A stretch of DNA of 45,589 nt from Saccoglossus kowalevskii (GCF_000003605.2 NW_003148770.1:437198-482786), one strand, 5' to 3'; counted from the stretch's first letter, positions 12,480 to 32,042 are shown. A program made the numbers and translations. Notes: generated by a model from the sequence alone, not told the origin.

Positions 12480-12760
12480 AAGGTTTTGTTCAGATGTTTC
12501 TTACAACAGCAACGGTGAGCTTTTTTTTGATAGTATCACTAGATATCAAAGGGGGCACTCCCGACAGGACAACCTTAGTCGCTGCCTTATCCAGTGCTTC
12601 AACGCTTCAACGTGAATCTTAGAATCCTTCACGATGACAACAACAGTGCACACTAGCTCAACAGGCTTGTCCAAATCCAGGAAAATAGAAACACTTCCAT
12701 TAACCCTGGAAGAAGCAATAATATTATACGGATCGACAATAGCTTTACAAATCCTTAAAT
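12480..12760 (-). pseudogene. Broken minus-strand coding piece, possibly NID/RRM-like
   Basis: Minus-strand translation from about 12720 gives SRVNGSVSIFLDLDKPVELV then TVVVIVKDSKIHVEAL. The frame is interrupted where the 8-mer gttgaagc occurs twice in tandem (about 12600-12615), and beyond it the shifted frame gives VVLSGVPPLISSDTIKKKLT. The segment SGVPPLISSDTIKKKL reminds me of the conserved core of NID/RRM-like repeats of the NMI/IFP35 and PARP14 groups, but this is from memory and weak. An 8-bp duplication breaking an otherwise good frame marks a pseudogene. Confidence 0.35.
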
Positions 12761-12779
12761 ATTAACATCAGGAATAGAT

Positions 12780-13502
12780 TCATACTGGATTCCATAATTT
12801 AGGGACAGTCCTCCAAACATATTGCAATGTAAAGAGCTCGTGGTGGCGGCCGTTATATTGAACACGTGTTATCGGGGCATGAAAAGGCCCACCTTCAAAA
12901 ACAGGTGAATACGTGTAAAAATCATAGAAAACGTACCAGATGGCGTGTAACAGTTTCAGACTCACTTGAGTAACCAAATGGCCTTTATTGCAGGAGCTGT
13001 TTTGTGACGTGTGTATGCAAATACATTTTCAAGTTAACCTGTAAATGGTCGCCAAATATTGCAAAAAATGCTGAGAACAGAATGAAAAATTAATTTCTAA
13101 TCACTCAATCTAGACATAATGTTCCCATAACATATACTGTATTAAAAGCAACCCTTAGCGCGAAGTGATATATACCAATGTAGTGTACGAGTATGTTCGC
13201 TGTTTTACTCTGTAGTGTTCATTATGCATGGCAAGCTTTAGTGTTTTTTTCTCAGCTACCAACCATTCACAGCAGTCGCCACGCAAGGAATGATAAAGAG
13301 CATGTGCGAATAAAGTCACTTGCGTGTGCAATATTTTATTTGGCCAATGGAAATGCTTCCAAATGGAAGAATTATGTAAACACGCGTGTCAGCAAAAAAT
13401 AATCGTTAAAATTGGACGAACGGATCAAATCTATCAGTTGCATGTTGTTTGTCTAGAGTCTCCATATAACATTTGAAGGGTATTGTAGGAAATACATCAA
13501 CG
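12780..13502. other. Region upstream of the lectin gene
   Basis: A minus-strand open stretch at 12780-12977 may extend the decayed coding region to its left. On the plus strand, the last 300 bases before the lectin start codon show a weak tatataac-like stretch near 13462. No strong promoter motif is evident. Confidence 0.25.
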
Positions 13503-19977
<6,475 letters not shown>

Positions 19978-22956
19978 GAAATCTCCAACTGACGAAAGAA
20001 CAAGCATGGTCACAGCCCGATTAGTTTTCAGAAATCTAAATTTTTCGACATTTTCTGGTGATGGTTATATGTGAAATACACAACAATATGATATTTTTTC
20101 ATTTCCAGTTAGACAGCATGAGTAATATAATTAATGAGACTACAACACGTGATTGATCACAAACTTTGGGAAATTAGTGGATAAGTAAATGTATTGTATT
20201 GCTCAACAAGGTTAGTTCATTAAAAATATGTGGAAAAGCAGACGTTTGATTTTCATTATATCGCAAATACGATTGTCAGCAATTGCAAGTTCATGATTTC
20301 CCCATAATGCTTGGTTTACAACAGCCATATCGCAACAATCGACTGATCATTCGCAAAGCATGCCAAATAATCGCTTGTAACCCAGCGAAAGAACATCAAA
20401 TTAAAGCAACACGTTTGTATATCTTCGGATGAAACGTAAAATTCCAACTACATACCGCGAATCTGAGTATCAGACAGCATGTACTGCATTATCGTCGATA
20501 AGTGTTAATCCGAACACAACAGTTGAAGTCACACAGCTTCTGGTGCTGCGGTAGTTGATATACAACACACTTATAAAAGAAATAGAAGGATTCACACCAT
20601 GCCATTTCAAACCTCCGTTTGGAACCTCCGAATCAGAACACAATTTTGTTATATAATTCGCACACAAAAATATTAAAAATGAAAATAATACTCAACAATA
20701 TATCTGTATAGGGAAATGTAGGCCCAACAATGTAATTAAATGACTGAGCGCAAGCGCTGGAACAAAATAACTGATATATACTCGACATATTGTAGTCAAA
20801 TTAGTAAGAGAATGATGTATAGACATCATGTTGTACATGAAGTTATGCATTATGATTTAGCATTTCATGTTCTTCGTGTGTCACCCATCACTTATCATTC
20901 ACCTCATAGTCGAATCGTTTCTGTATGAAACTATACATCACACAAGTTGCACTGATGTTAAATGAAATTTAATTTATATTTGTAAGTGTTGAATTATATT
21001 TAGTATTATTTATATTTCGATTGTCTTACTTGCCTTCTGTAACTATTTGGCAACAGTTAATTTGGATTTGTTACTATTATTTCGAGCGAATACAGATATG
21101 TGCATATGATAATATTTATAGTTAAAAAGTAACAAGAAGCATTATTTGTTTCATTCCCCCTCTATTGAACATCATTGCGAATCTGAAATGAAAAAATGAT
21201 GCAATCTTCAAAAGAAAGACGAGAACTGATCATAAGCATACAAGAGTTTCTTTCACATACAATGGAATATTATTTATGACATTATAATAGGAACTAATTA
21301 TTGAGCATTGTTGCCACATACATTACGCGCTTCCTTGAATATGTTAGCTAAGTATTTCATGACGTTTAAAAATGTTGAATCAAATACATAAATGAAAAAA
21401 AACACATAAAATACCAGACATTTTTACTTTATTAAAGTAGTTGATCAGTATTGCAAGGCAAAGCAGATTAGTTTTAACAAATGCCAGATTGATTTTAAGA
21501 TTGATTTTAAGGTAGAATGCTACTCGTGATATTTTGTGTAAACTTCTTTGGTTCACTCTCAAACATAATATGCCTAAAATGCCATTTTAGCAACAGTTTA
21601 TACAGACCACAATGAAAACACATTTCTTCAAAAAAATCTACTAAAACATTGTCATTTTTTTAAATATGTATTGACATAGAAAATATCTTTTAAGATTATC
21701 TAACTTTTTTTTTCACCACATGGCTCCGGGCAAAATTGTAATATATCTGTTCCAGTTGAACAATGGAAAAAATTCACAAAACAGACAAAACATGTTATTT
21801 TCACACTATTTTGTATTTCGATTTCTCTTAATTGAGTATGGTGACCTTATATTATTATTCCATTTTCTTTATTTTCGTGACTTGAAATATAAAATACGTA
21901 AAAAAACGAAGAAGATTACAATATTTTCACTTCTGTCTAGCGTTTTACCTTAAGTCAAATCTGGGAAAAAGTACTACTAATTAGAGATGGCTTTCAATTT
22001 GTCGTTGTCATTGTAAAGGTTACCTGACAATTTTTCTTATGTTATCTCAAAAGCCATCATCCACCGCGTTTACAGTTTCTCTTAAAACAGTTGATATAAT
22101 GGCATGGCCGTGTTTTTTAAAAATACCGGAGTTCTTAATCGATGAAGCAATGCGTGAACATTTAAAATAAAACAGGAAAAGTTGAGTTGAATATTGGGTA
22201 CACTTACACCACGTAATGTCGCATTGACATCGCCACGCCCTGTATATTTGAGTTGTCTAATGATTGGTTCAGTTGTAAATGAAATGTTGAATGACAAACC
22301 ATTAAATTTGACAGTGTCAGTGCTCTTGAAACATTTCGAAAACGGTTATAAAATGCATTAGCAATCGCATTCGTTCGAATCTTTAGAATTAGTCATGTTT
22401 TCATGGATGCAAATAGTTTAATTATTATGAATACAACATTCTGAACGTACTCACTGTTATAAATAAGATTAATGCATGTGTTAGAATTTAGTCGTTTTTT
22501 TTGTGTTACAAGTTGACCCATATGCAAATTACATAACAATTCTCTACATTGACCGAGATATAAACAAAATCAATAACATATAAAGCTGTAGCTCTGGGTC
22601 CTCGTGTAAAACACAATATTAATACTCGCACCCATGTCACCGCTAACTCGCGTACTTTGTTCATCGGGAAAAAGAAATCATGTGATAACATGCTCGTGGT
22701 TCAGAAACGCATGAGTGCATTTGTTAGTAGACTTGGACCCAAAACTACCATGTTTAGTTTAAGTATATAAAGACAAACGTGGGCATTACAGATTTTGTGT
22801 GTGAAAAATTAAGAACCAAATATGACACATATGCTTCATTTTGTGTAACGACATCTTTATCAGACTTTCAGACTCTTATGAATGCCGATGCCTGGCCTGA
22901 GGGCGTCTTGGTCCGTAAATTATTTCAGCGACGCAATTGACACTCTTCACATTATA
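19978..22956. other. 3-kb gene-free stretch after the lectin gene
   Basis: The beginning is presumably 3' untranslated sequence, but I cannot place a polyadenylation signal with confidence. Only short scattered frames are present (for example 20740-20928, 21720-21953), without domains. No RNA gene or repeat array was recognised. Confidence 0.4.
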
Positions 22957-25219
22957 ATGACGGAAATTAAAATTTTCTCGTATAATTGTAGATCAATTAA
23001 GTCTTGTACGTGTACCCGCTGTCAACACACTGTGTGATAATCATGATATATGTTTTTACAAGAACACTGGTTGATAAAGGAAGACTTGGGATTTTTGTCT
23101 TCTATACATAGGGACTTTTATTCATTGGAAGTTTATGCTGTGGATACTAGCAGTGGTCTTCTTGTGGGACGTCCCTATGGAGGTACCGCCATCTTGAGGC
23201 GTAAATCGCTTACACGCGCAATTGAGATTAAAACTTATGATGATCCAAGGCTTCTAGTGACAATATAGACAAATTCGTAGACTACCTGGGTAAGATTAGT
23301 GCGATTGTGCAAGATTGTCATACGCCCAATGTTATGATTATTGGTGACTGGAACGCCGATCCTACTACAAACTCCAACTTTGGTGAAGAAATAATGAATT
23401 CTGTAACAATGCTGGTTTAATTATTTCTGACGTTTTGTGGCTGTACCTGGTTGGAATGAAGTACTTAAAGAGGCACATGACACAGCTCGCAATTATTTTC
23501 ATTCGTGGTGTGATTCTGGTTAACCTAAATATGGTTTTTGCGTACCAGATGATGCGCAAATCGAGGTCACATATCAAACTTGCGTTACACTACTGCAGAA
23601 ATAATAAGATCCAATTCGAGTCTGATAAACTGGCCAAGTCGTTGATGAACAAAGATCGGCGGATATTTTGGAAAAAGGCGACAATGTCATATAACGCGCC
23701 ACTTCCATGTACTATTGACGGTTGCTCCGGTGAATCTAATATTGTGAATATGTGGGCAAACCATTTTAATACGATTTTAAATTCTGTTAATAATGATATT
23801 TATAAAGTTGAAGTGCAGCAATATGTTTCAGTTAATACGTTAGATGTTCCAACGTAAAAGAAGTCGCTACGGTTGTGCAGAATCTCGTGCTAGAGAAATC
23901 ATGTGGAGCAGACGGTCAATTGTGCTGAGCACCTTAAATTCGCTAGCCCAGTAATCTCATTGCATCTGTCAATGTGTCTGTCTGCAATGCTTATACACGG
24001 AACTGTTCCAAGAAGGTTGATTGAAGTTGAACTGCTCCCAATAGCTAAGAACAAATGTGGAAATATGACCAGCAAAGATAATTATCGACCCATTGCCATA
24101 ATTACAGTTTTATCCAAAGTCTTTGAACTTATTCTTCTAAACAGAATTATCTTGATGTTTCAGACAATCAATTCGGTGTTAAATAGAAACACTCGACAAA
24201 CTTGTGTATTTTTACTCTGAAAGAAATTATTAAGCATTACAATTCCCGTGGAAGTCATGTATTTGTTTGCTTTCTTGATGCATCTAAGGCCTTTGACAGG
24301 GTCAATCATGGGACCTTGTTTAATAAGCTCACAGAACGCATGGTGCCGGGTTACATTATTCGGTTTCTTATCAACTGGTATGAAAATCAAATGTACTGCG
24401 TAAGAGGGGGAACTATTTCCCGCTCATTCAGTATATACAATTGAGTTAGACAAGGTAGTGTTTTGTCACCTTCCCTGTTCAATGTGTATATCGATGACCT
24501 AAAAGTGAAGTTAAATAAACTTTTATGTGGCTGTCTTGTTGGCAACAAAGTAATTAATAATGTCAGTTATGCGGATGACATGTGTCTTAAACGCCCTCAA
24601 TAAAAGGGCTACGAAAACTGCTGAAAACTTGTGAATTATTTGCTACTGATCATGATATGCTCTATAACGTGTTGAAAACGAAGTGTATGTACTTTCCATC
24701 CAAACTTAAACTGAACATTCTGCCACAGATTAGACTGATAGGCCAGAACATAGAATTTGTCTCGCAGATTACGTATCTGCGTCATAGAGTCACGTGTGAC
24801 ATGAAGGATAATGCAGACATTGACCACCAACGTCGCTTGTTTAGTGTGAGAGCAAACCTACTTCTTAGGAAATTCGTTAAGTGCAGCTATGATGGTAAAT
24901 GTATCTTGTTCAAAACGTATTGTTATAATATTTATTGTTCACAGTTGTGGTGCTTTTTTAACAAAGCGACCCTTAATTCTTTGAAGATTTCTTATAACAG
25001 CCTATTCCGTAGACTTTTTGACTATCCATATGACCACAGTGCTAGATCCATGTTTGTTGCTAACCGTGTCAAATCATTTTATGAAACTTACAGGAATATT
25101 GTATATAAATTTAGAGAGCGTGCATGCTCGTCCAACAACAGTATATTGACTAGTTTATGGAACAGTGATTTGAGATGGAGGTCAGCCTTGTTGCAGCGTT
25201 GGAATGAAATGCTGTACTG
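22957..25219 (+). pseudogene. Non-LTR retrotransposon ORF (endonuclease + reverse transcriptase), inactivated
   Basis: A Met at 22957 opens an apurinic-type endonuclease (KIFSYNCRSIKS, LQEHWL with the catalytic Glu, PYGGTAIL, IGDWNADP at about 23340). This is followed by a linker and reverse transcriptase with NYRPIAI (about 24085), FLDASKAFDRVNHGTLF (about 24270), VRQGSVLSPSLFNVYIDDL (24445-24500) and the catalytic YADD (about 24570), then a C-terminal region to a stop at 25217-25219. The block order fits the jockey/CR1 group. The frame is broken near 23010, 23265, 23400, 23860 and 24210, by an in-frame TGA at about 24442, and after YADD. No upstream gag-like ORF was seen. It is a dead copy, moderately old. 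Confidence 0.85.
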
Positions 25220-25288
25220 AGATTCTATGTGCAATTACGTAATAGCAAGCGAACTATCATTTCCTGTTTATATTTTATTCTTTTCTAG

Positions 25289-25350
<62 letters not shown>

Positions 25351-25410
25351 TTGTGTGTGTGTGGATATGGACTTATTTGTCTGAAATAAATAAATAGTAG
25401 TAAAATAAAC
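25220..25410 (+). mobile_element. 3' end of the non-LTR element with simple-repeat tail
   Basis: After the ORF stop comes a short untranslated piece, a (TTA)n tract at about 25293-25350, a short GT tract and an aataaataaata run at 25385-25398. A simple-repeat or A-rich tail is normal for CR1/L2/jockey-like elements and marks the 3' boundary. Confidence 0.65.
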
Positions 25411-26619
25411 GTTTCTTTGTTTATCTTTTTTACATTTTCTCAAAAATATCAATGAAGACAGTAAACATCAATTGTGTAACACACATTAGAAACTGGGAAT
25501 GATGGGGGAACGTACTCCAATCTACTAATCTGTGTGACAAAAGTCCAATGCAGTTGTTGTCTTCTTGTATCTCAGACTAACATAGAACAGATTAGCAATA
25601 CCTACTGTTGAAGGTGTGAATTGGAGATTACGCCGGTAGAATGCGTGCCCCGGCACACCTTGCCTGTAGTTTATTGACGCACGTTTGTCCTCTGAGTCTA
25701 AAGTTAGCCCGAAGATTTCCGAAGGCACTCGCATTTACCGGCTTCGTGTGTTTTCGTAATAATATTATAATGCTGAACGCACGGATCTAAATGGAAAACA
25801 AATGTCTGAGTTTTATCCATTCGATTATAGCCGTTTCTGTTCAAATCTGTCAATTTATGCATGCGTTACGGCATTTTTAATTTGTCCTACTTCCGTCTAC
25901 AATATTAATGAATATATAATGAGCGAATTTACAGTAATATTTTTCATTATTTTGACTTTTGTTGAACTCTTACTATAATTAGCGGTGTTGTCGTCGACAT
26001 TGTTGCTTTGTGTAGACGCTTCGTAGTTGTTATAGTTAATAAGTTTGAAAAGTTGATATGCTCACGTAACTAAGCGATTCAAGTCTGTAATATTTAGTAG
26101 AAAGCTGATATTTTAATGGAGCATAACATTTAATTATCTCCATTCTCGTTTGTTTGTATATTAATCACAATCACATGGGGAATAAATAATAGAAATATGT
26201 TTTGTCGCATTTGTCAAGATTATTTGACTAAGAAAAAATGAAAATGAACTACGGCCCAACTATTACTACTTACTATGTACATCTCGCGTCATTTGATAAT
26301 AATGATGGACATCGCGTTATCATGTTATAGTCGCGTTAGTTTGTTTATTGGATAAAGTTAAGCTCCAAAACAAACGTGAAACGCATTTGACCAAAGCAAA
26401 AGCCGTGTTGCTAGTCTGTGCAGTATTAGTCTGAGTTTGTATTAAGTGAAAAAAAACAGTGTGGATGGTTAATATTTGCTTTACAAAAATGTATATATTG
26501 AACAATGAGCAAGTGAGAATTTGTGATGTGAGTCAAACTATATGTATTTTTGGAATGGGAAATTGATAAAGTTATAATATATGATTAATACAATTTTCTG
26601 CAGCATATTTTTATTTTAT
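25411..26619. other. Gene-free stretch
   Basis: A minus-strand frame at 25525-25734 (69 residues) has a mixed composition but no recognised motif. Nothing else is supported. Confidence 0.35.
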
Positions 26620-26820
26620 TTTCTGACATCATATTCATGTTCTCAGAATTTAAAAAAAGTAATAAATACATATAAATGAGTAGAGGCCTTCATATCAAAA
26701 TATGATTAGAACCACACAATTTCAAATTACAGGCTGTTTAAAATAATGACCAAACAACCAATCAACAAATCTTCCACTCAATATTAAAATTCCCTGAAAC
26801 AAGTTATAAATTGATCACGG
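26620..26820 (+). repeat. Dispersed repeat, copy 2
   Basis: It is similar in the same orientation to 10500-10700, with the same order of blocks (caatttcaa, caggctgtttaaa, caaacaaccaatcaacaa, cttccactca). Confidence 0.6.
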
Positions 26821-27339
26821 AATAAAATCGCGTGTTTTAGGTCCGGTTACACAACGGTTACATGGCGGTTATGCAGTAAAACTGTCGCGTAACCGTCGGA
26901 TTATTGGGGTGGTATATCCGTCGCGTAACTGTCAGGCAGAAATACTTCGTTTGTCGTCTATTCAGTTCAACGTAAATCAACGGTAATCTCTGAAAAAAAA
27001 CGCAGATTTCAGTTCAAAGTTTATAACGTATACTTCTAAATAACCGTTGATTAAGTTGGACGGAAGAAACATAAGTGCAGAAATAAACGGCAATGTACAT
27101 TGAAACGAAACTGCATATGCAGCTGGATAACCGATCATTACGTTAACGGTATATGGCGTATTTTTGTGTTCTTCCACGTCATGTACGCAGAGTACGCCCA
27201 TTGTGAATTACATTTATTTCAACTGTGTGTGACAATAGAGGTAATGGTGTCATAAAAACCACTCCTTGTACTTTGTTCCGTTTGTAAATGTGATTGAGGA
27301 ATGGGCCAAAAAAAATTGTCCAGCGACACGCATCCAATG
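26821..27339. other. Short gnggttacg-rich stretch and non-coding DNA
   Basis: Bases 26838-26940 hold several near-repeats of a gcggttaNg / gtcgcgtaac motif in a local GC-rich patch. The rest shows no gene. Confidence 0.35.
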
Positions 27340-27640
27340 AAAAGAACGTAGTTTTGTTTCCAACCCGTCTTTTTTAGTAACCGTGACAAAACTAACCAAG
27401 TCAGTACATTATCCCAGAGCACATATTGTAACAAGTTTGAAATCTGTTGAACGGCTCTTGAGAATGAAACAGCTGAAAATTGGCTTTTATTATTATAAGC
27501 TAATTAGGTAATTAATATACACGGATGTCAATACAAAACTAATCAAGTCTGCACATTATCTCAGAGCATCTATTGTAACAAGTTTTATATAAAATCAGTT
27601 CAATCGTTGTTGAGATTCGGCCTTACACAGCTGTCAATGG
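27340..27640 (-). repeat. Dispersed taatttgcat-family units, inverted
   Basis: Two units read on the minus strand match the family in lectin intron 6: agagcatctattgtaacaag is the complement of the cttggtNcatagatgctct block, and gctaattaggtaattaa is the complement of the attacctaatt block. Confidence 0.65.
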
Positions 27641-27768
27641 GATAATTATTACGCTAGGCTCTCACCCCAAAGTTAAGGCATTATTATGGCCCGAGCTAAC
27701 AACCTAAATTTGAATTCACGGGTGGCGCTAGGCTCACACCATATATAGGCATTATTATGGTCTTGAAT
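27641..27768. other. Short direct repeat gcgctaggctcacacc
   Basis: A tacgctaggctctcacccca block (27650) and a ggcgctaggctcacaccata block (27725), each followed by ggcattattatgg, repeat 75 bases apart next to the end of the retroelement coding region. Confidence 0.5.
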
Positions 27769-27990
27769 TCATTCCATTATCCAATTTCCACTCAGTTGCC
27801 ATCCAGGTGGCTTTCTAACTCTGGAGGATCGACGTGGTATAATATAATCAGCGGGCTCCTCATTATTGTCACCTCTTTCTGGTGAGGCTTGAGATAAGGT
27901 TGGGGTAAACATAGTAGTAGGCAATGATGTAATCTCAGTATCCGACTCAGAATCTTCAATTTCATTTAGACCTCTAACATGATTTAGCAC
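27769..27990 (-). pseudogene. C-terminal remnant of the gypsy-like polyprotein
   Basis: The frame ends with RRSSRVRKPPGW and a short tail. Basic RxSxRxRxPP motifs are typical of the extreme C-terminus of LTR-retrotransposon polyproteins, after integrase. It lies in the same orientation as the gag/pol fragments at 29100-32042. Confidence 0.55.
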
Positions 27991-29039
27991 AGTAGGCTTA
28001 AGGTAGCGAGACTATTATTTGTGTTGAAAATTACGATTTTCACATTTATTTATTAATTGATGAAATGCACTATAAACTTTCATGTGATAAAGTCAACATA
28101 ACATAGAATGTCATGTAAGTTAGTTAAAATGTAGATTTTCTGAAGGGAAGCAGGGCAGCCTCAGTAATGTTTTCCAAAATCAACAATACAGGTTTAATTT
28201 GTGCGCCTATAAGTTTCAAATATAAACTCAAGACAAAGCAATGTTAGGATGTGTTATCAGTAGCTATCTGACACACAATGAGTGTTTCCAAACATTTGAG
28301 TGGTTTGTCTCCGCCCCTGTTTATTTCACAGATTAGTCATTTGCATATGAATGTGTCAGACACAAGGTCACACAGCCACTGAAAAAAAAATCATTGATTT
28401 TGGTGTTTATGCAGAATTTATCCAATTATAGCTATCACATTCCTTCATTTTTTTGGTTTCCAATAGCCTTACACATTTGGATGTCCCTACACATGTTAAA
28501 ACAGACCTTGATCTGAAAACAAATTGATTGTGCCGATAAACAAGCTTGAAAATCTTTGCTGTTACTTCATGGACGTTTTCTATGAGTTTATGTGTTTTTT
28601 TCAAAATACGAGGTCTTTAACAAAAAATAACGTATACTTATTGTCGTCGGATTAACACCAAATTTTCACAGCTTTAGGGTGACAGTAAGAGGAACTTGAA
28701 TGTGTTCAGACAAACTATTTCATCGATTATTTACCAACGAGTTGTGGTTTGAGTTGGGGGCAATGCGATTAGGACAGTAATTGAAATTCAGCACACTATT
28801 TTTTAAAACGCGTTGCTTGAATAAAACTGACCAGACACATTTAATTTACCAGACTATTGAACAACTAGGAAAAGTGAAAAAAAATACTTCTTATCGCTAG
28901 CATAAATGCGTAATTATTTTTTTTACAGAAAAAGTAATTTTTCATCTTTGATTGAGTAACGCATTGTAGAATACAAATACGAGCATGAAAAACACACTTT
29001 TGACAAGTTTGAAGTATGGAAATTCTAAAATTATATAGT
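27991..29039. other. Interruption where integrase would be expected
   Basis: Between the RNase H remnant and the polyprotein tail no integrase motifs were found on the minus strand. The bases are unlike the flanking pol and hold only short frames (such as 28407-28604). Deletion of integrase plus insertion of unrelated DNA is the simplest explanation. Confidence 0.45.
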
Positions 29040-30257
29040 AACACTGGAACTAGCCGAGAACTCACCCCGTCTCAATTTCTCGTAAGCCTGGACACAAGGT
29101 CAACTATCAGTCAAAAACTGTGTTTTATGTTTTGAATATATCATATATGAAGCAAAGTGCTTTACAACTGCCCCTATACACAAACCTTCAACTTTGCAGG
29201 GCAGCCATGCAATTAGATGTTTCTTCAATTTAGCATTAAAAAACCCGATAGACGTAATTTGCCATTTTGTTGAAAAGAGTACAATGTAACAGCAATCCCT
29301 TTGTTTTTCCCGGATGCATCTGTGATTATCCACATTTGGTCATTTGGCCCAGATACTGTAATCTCTCGACAATTTTGTAGTGCATATTTAGCAGTTTTAA
29401 ATGAGTCTATTAGGTTCTCAGACAAGTTGATTTTGCTAGCTGAGTGTTGTCCAGCTGTTGCCTGCCCCAGAGGATCAATGAGGTCAGCATAACCTTTAAG
29501 TACACGGCTGAGGACTCCAATAAATGACCTCAGACCTGAGACATTGTTAGGTGGATCAATTGAAGAGAAGGTAGTAATTCTGTGTGGGCTAGCTTTAATT
29601 GTGCCATTTGACCAAATCCAACCCAAAATATAGATTTGACTATGGTCTTTCTAGCTGATAGATGTAGATTATTATTGTGCAGTGCTTCAACTGTGCGACT
29701 CTAATTATGTAAGACACTGTCAGGTGTGCCACCCCAGTATAGACATCATCAGCTATTTCCGAAGCACAGCCTTCCTGGATAAGATCGCCTAGAACTCTGC
29801 ACATAACTTCTTCCAAACTGGTTTCAGATCCTGGCATACCCATAGCACAGCGTGTATATACCCTGACTCCTTTAAATGGAGTCGCCACTCTACAATATTT
29901 CATGGACTTTGATGCTAGCGGGATTTGATTATAGGCCTGATTCAAATATATAATATAATTTCATCCGGTAATGTCACGTGATACATTATCCACACTTGGC
30001 ATTAAATATGGTTGAGGCTTACTGTATTGGGCAACTTCATCGAATGATGTTACTAGACAGCTTCCGCCATTCGGGTTTTTTACTAAGAATGACAGGTTGA
30101 GATATTTTACTGTAACATTAACTTGTTCTGGTTTAGCGAATACGCCTGCAGATTCGAGCTCATCCATTTCTTTTTGTAATTCAATCATTGTAGCACGGTT
30201 ATAATGAGGAAGTCTACCCTTTCTTTGTGGGGGTAAGACTGGGCCCATATTTACCAC
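29040..30257 (-). pseudogene. Ty3/gypsy-like reverse transcriptase and RNase H, degenerate
   Basis: Minus-strand pieces, in order from 30257: a lead-in with [13 protein letters not shown] and [13 protein letters not shown], then [11 protein letters not shown] (the usual first catalytic region). An in-frame stop follows DITG, then come [36 protein letters not shown] and the catalytic IADDVY (about 29745). From 29626 come a connection segment (SFIGVLSRVLKGYADLIDPL) and RNase H with WIITDASGKNKGIAVTLY. Further shifted pieces, including QFLTDS and EKLRRGEFSASS, run to about 29050. Order and motifs match Ty3/gypsy elements. Several stops and frameshifts make it inactive. Confidence 0.75.
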
Positions 30258-30666
30258 TGCTTCAATCTTTCAACTAGCCCCGTTATACTTAGATATTGAA
30301 GAGTTGAATACTTCGTCATATTGTAAATGCAAATCTCCAAATTTGCCCTTAATATCCAAAGGAAGCTGGTTGTCTGGGTTCAGTGATACACTAGATGAGT
30401 GTGGGTCAGATGATTCCGGTGGGTTGGGCGCTATTGAAGTTGTCTCATGGGTATTTGTTTATGACTGGTATTATCGGGCGAACTTGGAACAAATGGTCAT
30501 GGCGTTTTACCAATATTGGATCAGGTTTTGAGTTAGTAACTCTAAGGGTGTGGGCAACTGATTGGATTTCCTGGGGGATAGGCCACGTTTTATTGAATTT
30601 AACATGTTTATTGGCCTGACTATCCATTCGAGGTTCCAGTGCTAGCATAAAATCTGGTTCACATTC
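30258..30666 (-). pseudogene. Spacer between protease and RT of the gypsy-like element
   Basis: The minus-strand frame 30648-30445 (containing RMDSQANKHVKFNKTWPIP) continues the polyprotein between the protease and the RT, with frame breaks on both sides. Plus-strand frames here (30304-30531, 30395-30619) are shadows. Confidence 0.5.
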
Positions 30667-31098
30667 CTATGGGATATCCATCTGAATAAATTCACCTGGT
30701 AGAAATTTCTGCTTGAGTAGAATTTCTAAGCAAACATGATTGAGTACGACGCATGGGAGCAGTGCGGTCAGGTTGAGGGCCATAATAGATGATATTGGTG
30801 CCCTTAATAACGACCTGGTTGCTATATCATTGTCCACAAGAAAAGGGTTCGTGGCAAGAACCTCAACATCAAGTCGCTTCACAACCAATGCGTCTAGCTG
30901 GAATATGTGATTATTTCTAGTTAGCTGAGAGTGGACCTCTCCAATAACATCAAGTGGTGTTATTCCATCAGCCTGATAAGCCATCTGAGATGCTGGTTTA
31001 ATAGGCGAATTCACAGCTTTAGCAAACGAGATTAAATTAGTTGTGGTCCCAGTATCGAGAGTTACTTTAATGGGAATACTGAGATAATATGTAGTCAA
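30667..31098 (-). pseudogene. Retropepsin-like protease region of the gypsy-like element
   Basis: Near its start the frame reads IPIKVTLDTGTTTNLIS. DTG followed by Thr-Thr-Asn-hydrophobic is the aspartic protease active-site motif of retroelements. The rest (EVLATNPFLVDNDIA and so on) fits the second half of the protease fold. It sits directly upstream of RT in coding order, as expected. Confidence 0.65.
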
Positions 31099-32042
31099 AA
31101 TGGAGACTGTATTACATTAACCTGTAGAGTTGTTGGCAGATCAATTAGGGCATTTGGAACTACACACTCATCCTGTATATCATGTCCCATATCATCAGGT
31201 GACAGTTGGTAGTCCACTTCATTTTCAAGTGTGACCAAACGAGAACGGCTGATGGCACGCTTATCTGCTTCTGGCAAGTACCTCTGCATACATCTGGTCA
31301 CGAGAATTAACTTGTTGTTTTTTTATTGGTCGGTTGAGTGCACCTGTACGAAGCACCTTTGCTTTCGAAATTTCGGATTTCATAGAAGCCAATGAATGAT
31401 TTATTACGTAGTTCTGCACCATATTTCTGTTTCACTAACTGTGGGAGTCCTGTGGCTTAATGAGTTGTAACCATAGAAAATTATGGTCTTCTCAAGGGTT
31501 GGGGTCAAGTTTCATCATCTGGAACCTGGTCACTGTGATGTGTAATACCGCCATATTTGGTCAATAAATTATCTTCATAAAATGCCATAATGCGCTGATA
31601 CAAATCTTCAGGTTTTTCATCCGGTTGTAGGCGAATTTTATCAAGATCCAAAAAATGTGCCCCTGTCTAATTTTCTGCCAAATATCACTGAGCGAGGTAC
31701 ATTGCTTAATAATAGAGTTACGTGATATAACTGTGCAGTAATTTGCTATCTGGTCGAGTATTAATTCAAGCTGGACATTTTTATGGGCTGCAGTTTTCCT
31801 CAAATCGGCGGGGATTGGGCTTCCATCGTCCTGTAATCCTCTAGTTGGGTTGGCAATATTTTTCGTCTTCCATTCGAATCCATCAACAAGGAATGCCGAG
31901 AAATTATTATCGAGTGAGCGGATATACAATAAATTCTGTTTCCAGTTTTCAAATGAATTAGTGGTTTCTTTTTGGTGAGTGCCATTGTTTTTGAGCGCGA
32001 GGGGATGCCATAATGGTTTAAATGAGTCAAATCAGGGTTCAT
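31099..32042 (-). pseudogene. Gag region of the gypsy-like element
   Basis: Fragments in different frames run 32042 to 31099 on the minus strand: NHYGIPSRSK at the start, then [47 protein letters not shown] and (after a frameshift at about 31660) [18 protein letters not shown]. The helical, capsid-like composition and position before the protease support gag. Further frameshifts lie near 31480 and 31300. No zinc knuckle was found. Confidence 0.6.

Noticed and set aside
30304-30619. Plus-strand frames over the retroelement
   Set aside because: Antisense shadows of the minus-strand polyprotein fragment.
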